64,000 nt of DNA from Phycisphaerae bacterium (lineage in GTDB: Bacteria > Planctomycetota > Phycisphaerae > UBA1845), in assembly GCA_029260015.1 (NCBI GenBank), contig JAJDEB010000034.1, forward strand, positions 82,031 through 146,030. The letters are read 5' to 3'. Shown here in pieces: positions 51,043 through 59,372 of this stretch. A program made the translations under genes and the position numbers. Positions within the stretch are counted from its first letter, which is position 1. The number at the start of each line of letters is the position of its first letter. A model generated the notes under the pieces. That model had not been told where the DNA came from. It saw only the letters and a program-made list of their open reading frames with translations, and made no database searches.

Positions 51043-52902
51043 TCAATTAGCGCGCGGGCTTAATGACGGCGACTTCTTGCGCAGCAATACTCCGGAAACC
51101 GGTTCGCACCGTACGCTTATGATTCCGCGATTATCGGTGTACAAATGCTTCTTTGAGTCATTGCGCCCACTGCCATTGGCAGGCTTTGAATGATGAAACA
51201 GTTCCAGCCATTCGGATGTTTTTGTGGTCGTAAATTCGATCTGGTGGGCTGTCGCGTCTGCATTCACCACGACAAGTGATTCACGATCGCCCTCTCGACG
51301 ACGGAATACAAAAACGCGCCTTGCATCGTCTGCCAAAATGACGTCCACTTCACCGCCCCGCAGTTCCGGCAATTGCGCTCGCAGCGCGATCATTCGGCGA
51401 TATTCATCAAGCAACTCCTGGTTATGGTGCGGCGCGTTCATTTCGCCCCACCACATCGGCGCACGACAAAATGGATCGTTGGCACCAAACATGCCAACCT
51501 CGTCTCCATAGTAAATCATTGGCGCACCTGGCAGCGTCATTTGAAGAAAGGCGGCAAGCTTAAGTTGGTCGAACGCAAGATCGCCCGGAATGTTTGACTC
51601 GGGAAAAGGTGTCGAGTCGGTCAGTTCCTTGCCCATCAACTGCGTCACCGCTCGCGTCGTATCATGGCTGTCGAGCAAATTCAACATGGCAAACGTGGTC
51701 GGCTGATCGAAACGTGAATTGAGTCGCTCGATCTGATCGCACCATGCGGTGATCGTCGTACGCTTCATAGCGTCGGGACCACTTGACATTGCCAAATCTA
51801 TGATCGCTGATCCGACCGGGTAATTCGTGACGACATCAAACTGCGTACCGTCCATCCAATCGGATGGATCGGGCCAGATTTCACCCGCAATTAAAGCGTT
51901 TGAGTTGGTTGATTTGACCAACTTGCGAAACCTTCGCCAGAACCCGTGCGGCACTCTTTCAGCAGCATCAAGCCGCCAACCGTCCACCCCATCTGACGGG
52001 TCGCCGTCACCGTTTGGGTCCATCCATCGGCGGACGCACGCGAACAGATACTGCTCGACGTCGGGGTCTAGCCCATCCTCAACTTGGCGAAAGTTGACCA
52101 GGCGTCCATTGGGACCGTCCCACGCGTCCCAGGTTAATTCCGGCTCCCATGTTTTGACGGCGAACCAATTTGCGTAGCGCGACTGACGTCCGTTTTCCTT
52201 AACATCCTTCCAAGCCCAGAACAATTGGCCAACATGATTGAATACGCCGTCAATCATGACCCGCATGTTGCGGGCATGTGCCTCCTTCAATAAATCGACG
52301 AACAACCGATCGCTTGCCGAGAACTTCCAGGTGGTTGGGGCTTCTGTTTCACCCGAAAGTTGCAGGCGACTTTCTTCTATTCCGAACGAGTCATCGATGT
52401 GGCGATGGTCGGAAGTGTCGTATTTGTGTTGGGTGTCGGCTTGGAAAACTGGATTCAGATAGATGGCGTTAATACCGAGTTCGTCGAGGTACGCCAGTTT
52501 GTTTTGCAGACCCTGTAGGTCTCCACCGTAGCGTCGATCGTAGAGGTTGTTTCGAAGGGGTTCTTTCTCGTCTGAATGCAACTGTTTCCAATCGCTCGTC
52601 CAGGACCGTGTCTTGTGTGGATCATTTTCCGATCGTCCGTTGGCAAAACGAGCCACGAACACCTGATACCAAATGGCATCATCGGCCCAGCTTGGAACGT
52701 TGGCACGTTTAGGGCTGTTTATTCGGTTATCGTCAGCCAGTGCAATGTGAGAAATGAGCAAAACAATGACACAGGCTGACGTTGCGAGAAGTGATCGAAC
52801 CCTTGCAGAAAACAAGTTGACTGCGCGGAGTGGGTAAGGTTGAACTGAATAGCCAATGTTTTGTGCAGCGATCGAACCAGGTTCAGATTGCACCGGAATC
52901 AT
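51043..52902 (-). CDS. GH13 alpha-amylase/neopullulanase-like enzyme, exported
   Basis: About 619 residues from ATG 52902; frame is open to 53007 and a TTG near 52805 would give a compact signal peptide (RSLLATSACVIVLLISHIALA). GH13 motifs in order: VMIDGVFNHVG (region I), DGWRLDAAERV with the nucleophile Asp (region II), ALIAGEIWPD with the acid/base Glu (region III) and LNLLDSHDTTR (region IV). YGGDLQGLQNKLAYLDELGINAIYLNPVF is typical of the neopullulanase/cyclomaltodextrinase branch, which cuts alpha-1,4 and some alpha-1,6 bonds in maltodextrins. A C-terminal beta domain ends the protein. Divergent from the small membrane protein gene. Confidence 0.9.
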   Translation of the reverse strand: MIPVQSEPGSIAAQNIGYSVQPYPLRAVNLFSARVRSLLATSACVIVLLISHIALADDNRINSPKRANVPSWADDAIWYQVFVARFANGRSENDPHKTRSWTSDWKQLHSDEKEPLRNNLYDRRYGGDLQGLQNKLAYLDELGINAIYLNPVFQADTQHKYDTSDHRHIDDSFGIEESRLQLSGETEAPTTWKFSASDRLFVDLLKEAHARNMRVMIDGVFNHVGQLFWAWKDVKENGRQSRYANWFAVKTWEPELTWDAWDGPNGRLVNFRQVEDGLDPDVEQYLFACVRRWMDPNGDGDPSDGVDGWRLDAAERVPHGFWRRFRKLVKSTNSNALIAGEIWPDPSDWMDGTQFDVVTNYPVGSAIIDLAMSSGPDAMKRTTITAWCDQIERLNSRFDQPTTFAMLNLLDSHDTTRAVTQLMGKELTDSTPFPESNIPGDLAFDQLKLAAFLQMTLPGAPMIYYGDEVGMFGANDPFCRAPMWWGEMNAPHHNQELLDEYRRMIALRAQLPELRGGEVDVILADDARRVFVFRRREGDRESLVVVNADATAHQIEFTTTKTSEWLELFHHSKPANGSGRNDSKKHLYTDNRGIISVRCEPVSGVLLRKKSPSLSPRAN

Positions 52903-52991
52903 CTCTTGGATTGCCCGGAGTATTCCCCTATATTGGTTGTTCAGCCAACACATTTCCGCCACCGCTGCCTTTCGGCGACAGGAGACTTGAG

Positions 52992-53534
52992 ATGGACTCG
53001 GACGCATTTCTGTTGCATCAATTCAATACGATTCGTGAAGAAATCAAAGCCGTCAAGGCACGGTCGTTTTGGATCGTGGCCATTGGTCTTTTTGGCGTAC
53101 CGATCATTACATTCATTGCTAGCTATGCTGAAAAATTCGTATCTCTCCTGATACCATATGTGGTATTGGTGACGATCATCCTTTTCGTTGCTGAACAAAG
53201 CGCCTTAATGCGCTGCGGGCGATATATCCGTCAGGTCATTGAACCCAAGGTTGATTCGCTTGAAGGCTGGGAGTCGTGGCTCGAATCGCGCGACGACCTT
53301 CGTTTGATGGATCGACATTTCTTCGCGTGCTTCATCATAGTGTTCTTCGTTTATTACTTCATGACAATTGGTGTGGCGATGCAAACGCTCTGGGGCGATG
53401 CCGATCAGGCACCATCGGGGCAATACTGGCTTTACGGTGCGATGGTTTCTTACGCCATCGGGGCGGTTTGGGCGGTGACGACTCTTCTGCATCATTGGCG
53501 ATCGGCGACGGGCACGTCGGAAAAGACTGTTTAG
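52992..53534 (+). CDS. Small membrane protein, function unknown
   Basis: 180 residues from ATG 52992 with GGAG seven bases upstream. Four membrane segments (FWIVAIGLFGVPIITFIASY, LLIPYVVLVTIILFVAEQSA, FFACFIIVFFVYYFMTIGVA, WLYGAMVSYAIGAVWAVTTLL) with a short cytoplasmic acidic loop between the second and third. No conserved motif was recognised. It is the only plus-strand gene between two GH13 genes and overlaps the possible upstream leader of the 51 kb amylase, so the two probably share a divergent promoter region. Confidence 0.75.
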   Translation: MDSDAFLLHQFNTIREEIKAVKARSFWIVAIGLFGVPIITFIASYAEKFVSLLIPYVVLVTIILFVAEQSALMRCGRYIRQVIEPKVDSLEGWESWLESRDDLRLMDRHFFACFIIVFFVYYFMTIGVAMQTLWGDADQAPSGQYWLYGAMVSYAIGAVWAVTTLLHHWRSATGTSEKTV

Positions 53535-53564
53535 GAAAATTCGGCTTTGCAGAACACTTTGTCG

Positions 53565-56099
53565 CTACGGCGCAAAGACGCTGACGAACGTCTGGTAGTC
53601 TGCAAGGTCCACGTCCAAGTCAACGTCGAAGTCAAACGCATTGCAGCCTGGTCCAAGTGCTGTGCCCTCTGGACCGGTCATGCAGAGCGCGTACGCCGCG
53701 TAGTCGTCGTGATCAACATCGCCATCGCCATCCCAATCGCCAGGAATGCGCGAAAGCGCGATCGAAACTTTCTGATCGCCGGGAACCGAGGCCATATCGA
53801 ATGGCGCGAACCCAAGCAGCGGTTGACCACCGCCGACTCCTGGCAACAGTTGATTGCTGACCTGCCCGTTGCTGCGGAGGATTATCGCCAGTATATCCAC
53901 AGTCCCCGTCGCTTCCGTCAACCCAATGTCTGCCAATGGAATTGATAGCTCCAGACCACTCGTCGCTGAAGCGGCTTGCGTGGCGCTGAAATCGGTGACA
54001 CCGTTGGTGTTCGCATTGCTGACAGCCACGAGCATGCCATTCGGGTTGCTCCCACCATTGAGGAAACCGTCGAGATCACCAACGGTTCCGCTGCCCACAA
54101 AACGTTTGACTCCCCCACCACCGGTAGCGAGTTCGTAGAGATCAACGTACACCGAACCGCTGAAAGCATTGACAAAGATCACATAATCCGGAGCGAACCC
54201 CGCTTCCATCGTCAAGCCGGTCAACTGCGGGATTCCGCTCGGCGGCATGGGAAACGCCGCCGTGCTGAGCGTGTTTTGCCCGCCCGGAACGGAATCGACA
54301 AAAAGCGCTAACCCGGTTCCGTCGGTCGCGAGGTTTCCCGTCAGTCCGACATGAATTGCGTCGGTCTCGACGCGTATGAACATCTGGTTCAATTCGCTGA
54401 TGTTATCGCCAAGCCCAGTTTCGTTGTCCTGGGTCGCGACCAATGCGCCCGCACCGAAATCTTGCGGGATATTCAATCCATCGATGTCCTGTTCAGCCGG
54501 TGGCTCGGGGGTTGCGCTGATTTCAAGAATTCGCACACCATGCGCCGGGATCGATACGAAGTAGGCGCTTTTGTTTGCGTCGGTCAGGTTGGCTTCAAAC
54601 GAACCGCTCAAGACATCCTGAACTGTCGAAACGCCACCCGGAATGGACACGTCGAGATTCAGCGACACGAGCACCGGACTTGAATCCAAATTGATCGCGA
54701 CGATTAACGTTTGTTCGCCGTCCTGATGTCTGAGAAATGCCCATGTATCCGTGCGCGATGCTGAGACTTCGAAGTACTCGCCGCGACGAAGGGCCACGTT
54801 CGCCTTGCGGGCTGCGATCAGTTCGCGATACGTTTCCAAAAGTGAACCCGAAACGCCCTCCTGCTCTTCGACCGAACGCCCGTCATTGTTGGTAGAAAAC
54901 GCATTGTTGAACGCTTGGGCGTTCAGCGCCCAATAGTTCGACATCGGCGGGCCGGCCACCGCGTTCCACTTGAATGGTTCGCGCATCGGTATGTCATTCG
55001 CATCGCTGCCATACGATTGCTTGGTGCCCAACATGCCGATTTCGTCACCGTAGTAGATGATCGGTGGAAATGGTTGCGTCAGAAGAACGGCTGCCGCAGC
55101 TCTGGCCCGACTCATTCCCCCACCGATGACAGATGCCAGCCGATCGACATCGTGATCACCGATAATCGCCATATTGGTCTTACCAGCTGGCAGCGCTCCC
55201 AGCGTCGCGGCCATCGAACCATACAACCCGCCGGCCTGCCCGTTTTCTAGAGCGCTGCGCGCTGCAAATTCAAATGGTTTGGTAAACGCTGCATCGAATG
55301 CGGAAAGCAGATCGGAACCGGTGCTGCCCCAGTCTGCTTGTTCGGCGAAGATGAACACATCAGGGTTGACCGATTCCAACGCTGCGTTCCAGGTTTCCCA
55401 CCAGTCGATGTTGTAACCCCAACCGTCAGGACCGTTGGGATACTGGTTCCAAACATGATCGAGACGATACCCGTCAATACCGTCGGATGGGTCGCCGTCG
55501 TTGTTGGGGTCGAGCCATTTCTGCGTCCAACTCGTGACCAGTCCTGTCGGACCCGGATCGCGCAAGTCCCAATGAATAAACCCGACCGAAGCGCCGTTCC
55601 ACGAATTGTATGTCGATCCGAGATAGTTCGTGTTCGATCCGTTTGAAAACGCCAGGTAGGAGTCGTAGATGCTTCCTGGATTTGCAAACGCATCTTGATA
55701 CCAAACCGTGTCGTGACTGATGCCATACACCACGAAGTCGACGAATACTTTGATGCCTCGTGCGTGGGCTTGATTGACGAAGTTCAGGAATTCCGGCTCG
55801 GTGCCGAATGCGGAATTGAGTAAGTCGCCGCGGCCGTGCTGGTAACCGTGGTACGCCGGCGAGGGAAAGATCGGGTTCATCCAGATCGCGGTAATGCCAA
55901 GATTTTCAAGGTAATCGAGGGAGGCTGTCATCCCGTCGAAATCGCCGAAACGGAATGTGTCGTTGTCAGCGTCGCGCCAGGCGATCGGCATGAAATGATA
56001 GAACACATCATCGACGACTTCGCGGCCGTCCAACGGTTCGGCGCTGGCGATTGAAACCAGCGAAGTCGCGAGTAGCGCGATGAGAATGCGGCGGGTCAT
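53565..56099 (-). CDS. Secreted GH13 alpha-amylase with dockerin-like C-terminus
   Basis: 844 residues. Signal peptide ILIALLATSLVSIASA. Catalytic (beta/alpha)8 domain at residues ~25-420: KVFVDFVVYGISHD (region I), DGYRLDHVWNQYP (nucleophile Asp), VFIFAEQADWG (acid/base Glu), AIIGDHDVDR (transition-state Asp). Then an amylase C-terminal beta domain (to ~520), a ~250-residue beta-rich region similar in style to the middle of the 45.9 kb CBM protein (IHVGLTGNLATDGTGLALFVDS), and a C-terminal dockerin-like module GDWDGDGDVDHDDYAAYALC ... FDVDLDVDLADYQTFV. Divergent from the pullulanase gene with operator-like palindromes in the gap. Confidence 0.9.
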   Translation of the reverse strand: MTRRILIALLATSLVSIASAEPLDGREVVDDVFYHFMPIAWRDADNDTFRFGDFDGMTASLDYLENLGITAIWMNPIFPSPAYHGYQHGRGDLLNSAFGTEPEFLNFVNQAHARGIKVFVDFVVYGISHDTVWYQDAFANPGSIYDSYLAFSNGSNTNYLGSTYNSWNGASVGFIHWDLRDPGPTGLVTSWTQKWLDPNNDGDPSDGIDGYRLDHVWNQYPNGPDGWGYNIDWWETWNAALESVNPDVFIFAEQADWGSTGSDLLSAFDAAFTKPFEFAARSALENGQAGGLYGSMAATLGALPAGKTNMAIIGDHDVDRLASVIGGGMSRARAAAAVLLTQPFPPIIYYGDEIGMLGTKQSYGSDANDIPMREPFKWNAVAGPPMSNYWALNAQAFNNAFSTNNDGRSVEEQEGVSGSLLETYRELIAARKANVALRRGEYFEVSASRTDTWAFLRHQDGEQTLIVAINLDSSPVLVSLNLDVSIPGGVSTVQDVLSGSFEANLTDANKSAYFVSIPAHGVRILEISATPEPPAEQDIDGLNIPQDFGAGALVATQDNETGLGDNISELNQMFIRVETDAIHVGLTGNLATDGTGLALFVDSVPGGQNTLSTAAFPMPPSGIPQLTGLTMEAGFAPDYVIFVNAFSGSVYVDLYELATGGGGVKRFVGSGTVGDLDGFLNGGSNPNGMLVAVSNANTNGVTDFSATQAASATSGLELSIPLADIGLTEATGTVDILAIILRSNGQVSNQLLPGVGGGQPLLGFAPFDMASVPGDQKVSIALSRIPGDWDGDGDVDHDDYAAYALCMTGPEGTALGPGCNAFDFDVDLDVDLADYQTFVSVFAP

Positions 56100-56205
56100 G
56101 AATCGGTCCAGTTTTTGGTCAATAGGAATTCGGTTGCTTCATGGGGAAGTTAGTTTGTTAGTTTTATTCACGTCCAAGCCTGGGGCTCAAACTGTTGGGA
56201 ATTCG

Positions 56206-56217
56206 TGAAACGTTTCA
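56206..56217. promoter_or_regulatory. LacI-type operator candidate, perfect palindrome
   Basis: TGAAACGTTTCA is a perfect 12-base palindrome midway between the divergent GH13 amylase and pullulanase genes. Same half-site (TGAAAC) as those at the LacI gene promoter. Confidence 0.6.
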
Positions 56218-56313
56218 TAGAGTGTACCGTAAAGCGACTGGCACGCTCAAGACCCATTCGCAATGCTGTAGCAATTTCGATTTCAGGCAATGGGCAGCGG
56301 TTGTCGGTCGCCC

Positions 56314-56350
56314 TATAATCAGCGCACCGCCGTTTGATGAAACTGTTGCA
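56314..56350 (+). promoter_or_regulatory. Predicted pullulanase promoter -10 and downstream operator
   Basis: A consensus -10 TATAAT lies at 56314-56319; no good -35 was seen at normal distance. TGAAACTGTTGCA (56338-56350), matching TGAAACNGTTTCA at 11 of 12 positions, would lie just after the start of transcription, a position that fits repression by blocking. Confidence 0.45.
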
Positions 56351-56387
56351 GCGTCTTGGTCCACGGAACAACCATAAGGTTTCAACG

Positions 56388-59279
56388 ATGCCCCTCGCCC
56401 AAAATCTCAGCCGATTTCGCGCCGTCTTGTTTATCGCAATTCTGAATTCTCCGGTGAATGCGCTTGCAGAAAATGTCCAGCTTCGATTTGAGATCGAATT
56501 GCCACCGCAATGCAGAACGCAGACTGTCTTCTGGGGGTTGCAATCGGGAATGATTGGATTGGCCACCGGCGAACTCCAACTTAATGAATCCGCACCAGCA
56601 AAGAATCGAGGCATGTTTATTTCCCATGTTGTTGTCGATTTGGATGCGAATGAGTTGTCGAAGGCCAAAGCCATACTTTGCCTGAACGGTGATCGCCTGC
56701 TTTCACATATGCCCAGTTTTGGTGACTTGTTTCAACGAGTTGCCCCAATACAAACTGAGGAAGCATGGCGCATCGTAGCAAAAAAGGACGGATGGTCGCG
56801 TCGCACGACGATTCAAGATGATTCGATTCTCACGATTCACTATCACCGCTTCGATGACAATTACAGAAACGCAAGCCTCTGGACCTGGGACTCGAAGCAC
56901 CAACGCCAACCCGATGAAAACGAACTGCTGCCGGTCGGTCGCGATGATTTCGGGCTGGTGTTTCAGCTCGATACAACGCTCTACGGATCGGAGAACAGCG
57001 GCATCGGATTGTTGCCGCGGCGCAATGGTGACTGGCAATTCAAAGATGGCGGCGATCGCAATTGGTCGCCCGAAGCTGGACGTGATATCTACATTATTCA
57101 GGGCGAGAATTCAGTCTACAAGGCGCGCCCTGGCTTGCAACCAGCGATTCGCCGTGTAACTCTGGACGCCCCAAAAATGGTTGCTGTGTTCCTCTCGCGA
57201 CCCGGCTCGGCAAATGATTGGCCCGCTGACCGATTTTCTATTTCAAACCTATCTGGCGAGATGATCTCCGTTTCCTCGACCGTTCTGCCTTGTGACAGTA
57301 GCACTTGTACCCGGTTCTTGATTGTTCCATCGAGAGCGCTTTCTTTGGCCGATGGTCCATTTCGATTGCACCTTGACAAGGATGAGGGCTATCCGATCGA
57401 GATTGGCGAAATCCAGAAAGACCCCAAGATCTTTTTTGATCCTGACGTTCCGTTGGGACACACCTATAGCAGTACGCAAAGTTTATTTTCATTGTTTTCT
57501 CCAACCGCCACGGCGGCCTGGGTCGTTGTTGCAAACGAAGTTTCCGGACCAGAGGGCACCGTTGAATATTCGATGGAGCATCAAGGCAAAGGGATCTGGA
57601 AGTCGATCGTCTGCGGCGATCTTGAAGGCAAATATTACGCCTACAAAGTTGAAGGCTGGGGACTCGATAAGAACCGCGAGATTACCGACCCGTATTCGCG
57701 CTGCACGCAGGGCCGTCACCCGCGCACCCTCATGTTCGATGAAATCGCCACCGCTCCCGAAGACCGACCTTTCGGATCCGAAACCCCTGAATTTTCGGAT
57801 CAACCGCTCACTGGGACCGCAATCATTTACGAGCTACATGTGCGTGATTTTACAATCGACCGACACGCCGACGTCTTGATGGCCGGGCAATATTCCGGCT
57901 TGAGTGAATCGGGTCGACGATTGATCAGCGACGCATCGATTGCGACCGGTCTGGATCATCTCGTTGAACTCGGTGTCACGCATGTCCAGATCATGCCTAT
58001 TCAAGATTTTGATAACGATGAAACCGATGCCGAGGCCTACAACTGGGGATACATGCCGATTCACTTTAATTCGCCGGATGGTGTATACGCATCCGATCCA
58101 ATGGGCGATGCGAAGATTCGCGAAGTGCGGCAGATGGTTGATGCGCTCCATGCTCGGGGTATTCGGGTGATTCTCGATGTTGTTTACAACCACACTTCAT
58201 CAAAGTCTTCGTTCGATCAGATTGCGCCGGGGTATTACTACCGCTTTAACGACGATGGGAGTTATTCAAACGGATCGGGGTGCGGCAACGAATTCGATAG
58301 CGAAGCGCCCATGGGCCGGCGATTCATCGTCGATTCGTGCAAGTATTGGATGCAGTATTACGGATTCGACGGGTTCCGTTTTGACCTGATGGGCCTCATC
58401 GATTTAGAAACCATGCAAAGGGTCAAGAGCGAAGTCGAGAGTATCAATCCCTCAGGAATGGTTTATGGCGAACCCTGGACTGGCGGCGCGACGACTTTGA
58501 ATCCCGTCACTGACAAACAGCGGGTGGCCGGTACGGGGATCGGAGCGTTCAACGATCACTTCCGCGATGCAATTAAAGGTGGTCGCGACGGTGGCGGGCC
58601 GGGTTTCATTCAGAACGGCGATCGCGCTGAAGGCGTCATCAAGGGAATAGCTGGCTCGATTGACGATTGGACGAAGAACCCGAGCGACTCCATCAATTAC
58701 TTCGCCGCCCACGACAACCTGACGGCATGGGACAAGGTGCTCCAAAGCGTACCCGACGCCAGCGACGCCGAGCGGCGACGCATGATGCGTTTTGCGGCGC
58801 TGATTCTGTTTACATCTCAGGGTCATGTGTTCATGCACAGCGGACAGGAAATGTGTCGCACCAAGCAGGGGAATCACAACAGCTACAACCAACCCGATTC
58901 GATCAACATGATCGATTGGCAGCGCAAGAAAGAGTACCTGGAGGTATTCGAATACAACCGCGCAATGATCGCAATCCGAAAAGCGCATCCGGTGTTTCAA
59001 CTTAAGACTGCCGATGACGTTCGCAAACGAGTCCGCATTTCAAAATCGCCGACCGATCGCTGCATCGTCTATCGAATCGATGGGCGCGGGCTTGCAGGCG
59101 AGATTGCGCATGACGTGTTGGTTTTGCTCAACGGTGAATCGAATCAAACCGAGTTCAAACTTCCACCGGGCGAGTGGTCGGTGCATGCCGATGCTGACAG
59201 CGCATCGCTTGAATCCATGCGCTCACTTAGCGGCAGGGCATTAATTCCTGCCCATTCGGGAATGCTGCTGACCAGATGA
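56388..59279 (+). CDS. Secreted type I pullulanase / debranching enzyme (GH13, CBM48)
   Basis: 963 residues from ATG 56388, preceded by AAGG; earlier in-frame starts would overlap the operator and lack a proper signal peptide, while MPLAQNLSRFRAVLFIAI...NALA fits one. Residues ~25-440 contain beta-sandwich modules; a CBM48-type module (YSSTQSLFSLFSPTATAAWVV) precedes the catalytic domain. Signature YNWGYMPIHFNSPDG is the pullulanase YNWGYDP motif with Met for Asp. Catalytic residues: GFRFDLMGLID (Asp), MVYGEPWTGG (Glu), NYFAAHDNLTAWD (Asp). It cleaves alpha-1,6 bonds in pullulan and starch. A C-terminal beta domain ends the protein. An inverted repeat follows its stop. Confidence 0.92.
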   Translation: MPLAQNLSRFRAVLFIAILNSPVNALAENVQLRFEIELPPQCRTQTVFWGLQSGMIGLATGELQLNESAPAKNRGMFISHVVVDLDANELSKAKAILCLNGDRLLSHMPSFGDLFQRVAPIQTEEAWRIVAKKDGWSRRTTIQDDSILTIHYHRFDDNYRNASLWTWDSKHQRQPDENELLPVGRDDFGLVFQLDTTLYGSENSGIGLLPRRNGDWQFKDGGDRNWSPEAGRDIYIIQGENSVYKARPGLQPAIRRVTLDAPKMVAVFLSRPGSANDWPADRFSISNLSGEMISVSSTVLPCDSSTCTRFLIVPSRALSLADGPFRLHLDKDEGYPIEIGEIQKDPKIFFDPDVPLGHTYSSTQSLFSLFSPTATAAWVVVANEVSGPEGTVEYSMEHQGKGIWKSIVCGDLEGKYYAYKVEGWGLDKNREITDPYSRCTQGRHPRTLMFDEIATAPEDRPFGSETPEFSDQPLTGTAIIYELHVRDFTIDRHADVLMAGQYSGLSESGRRLISDASIATGLDHLVELGVTHVQIMPIQDFDNDETDAEAYNWGYMPIHFNSPDGVYASDPMGDAKIREVRQMVDALHARGIRVILDVVYNHTSSKSSFDQIAPGYYYRFNDDGSYSNGSGCGNEFDSEAPMGRRFIVDSCKYWMQYYGFDGFRFDLMGLIDLETMQRVKSEVESINPSGMVYGEPWTGGATTLNPVTDKQRVAGTGIGAFNDHFRDAIKGGRDGGGPGFIQNGDRAEGVIKGIAGSIDDWTKNPSDSINYFAAHDNLTAWDKVLQSVPDASDAERRRMMRFAALILFTSQGHVFMHSGQEMCRTKQGNHNSYNQPDSINMIDWQRKKEYLEVFEYNRAMIAIRKAHPVFQLKTADDVRKRVRISKSPTDRCIVYRIDGRGLAGEIAHDVLVLLNGESNQTEFKLPPGEWSVHADADSASLESMRSLSGRALIPAHSGMLLTR

Positions 59280-59283
59280 TTGC

Positions 59284-59349
59284 GTAGGGTGGGCCGTGCC
59301 CACCAAGTCCGTTACGCAATCGTACAGCGGTGGGCACGGCCCACCCTAC
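59284..59349. repeat. Long perfect inverted repeat (dispersed-type element)
   Basis: GTAGGGTGGGCCGTGCCCAC and its reverse complement form 21-base perfect arms (59284-59304 and 59329-59349) around 24 bases. It lies between the convergent pullulanase and GH13 genes. There is no T-run, so it is not a standard terminator, though it could stop both transcripts. GGTGGGC...GCCCACC elements of this kind are known as dispersed repeats in many bacteria. Confidence 0.8.
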
Positions 59350-59372
59350 ATCGTACACTTTGCGTTACGAAA

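Noticed and set aside
51192..51204. TGAAACAGTTCCA inside the amylase coding region
   Set aside because: Same sequence as the 45810 site but inside a gene and encoding a normal stretch of protein; taken as coincidence.
56334..56387. Earlier starts of the pullulanase frame (TTG 56334, ATG 56337)
   Set aside because: The added residues precede a normal signal peptide and overlap an operator-like site; ATG 56388 has its own AAGG.
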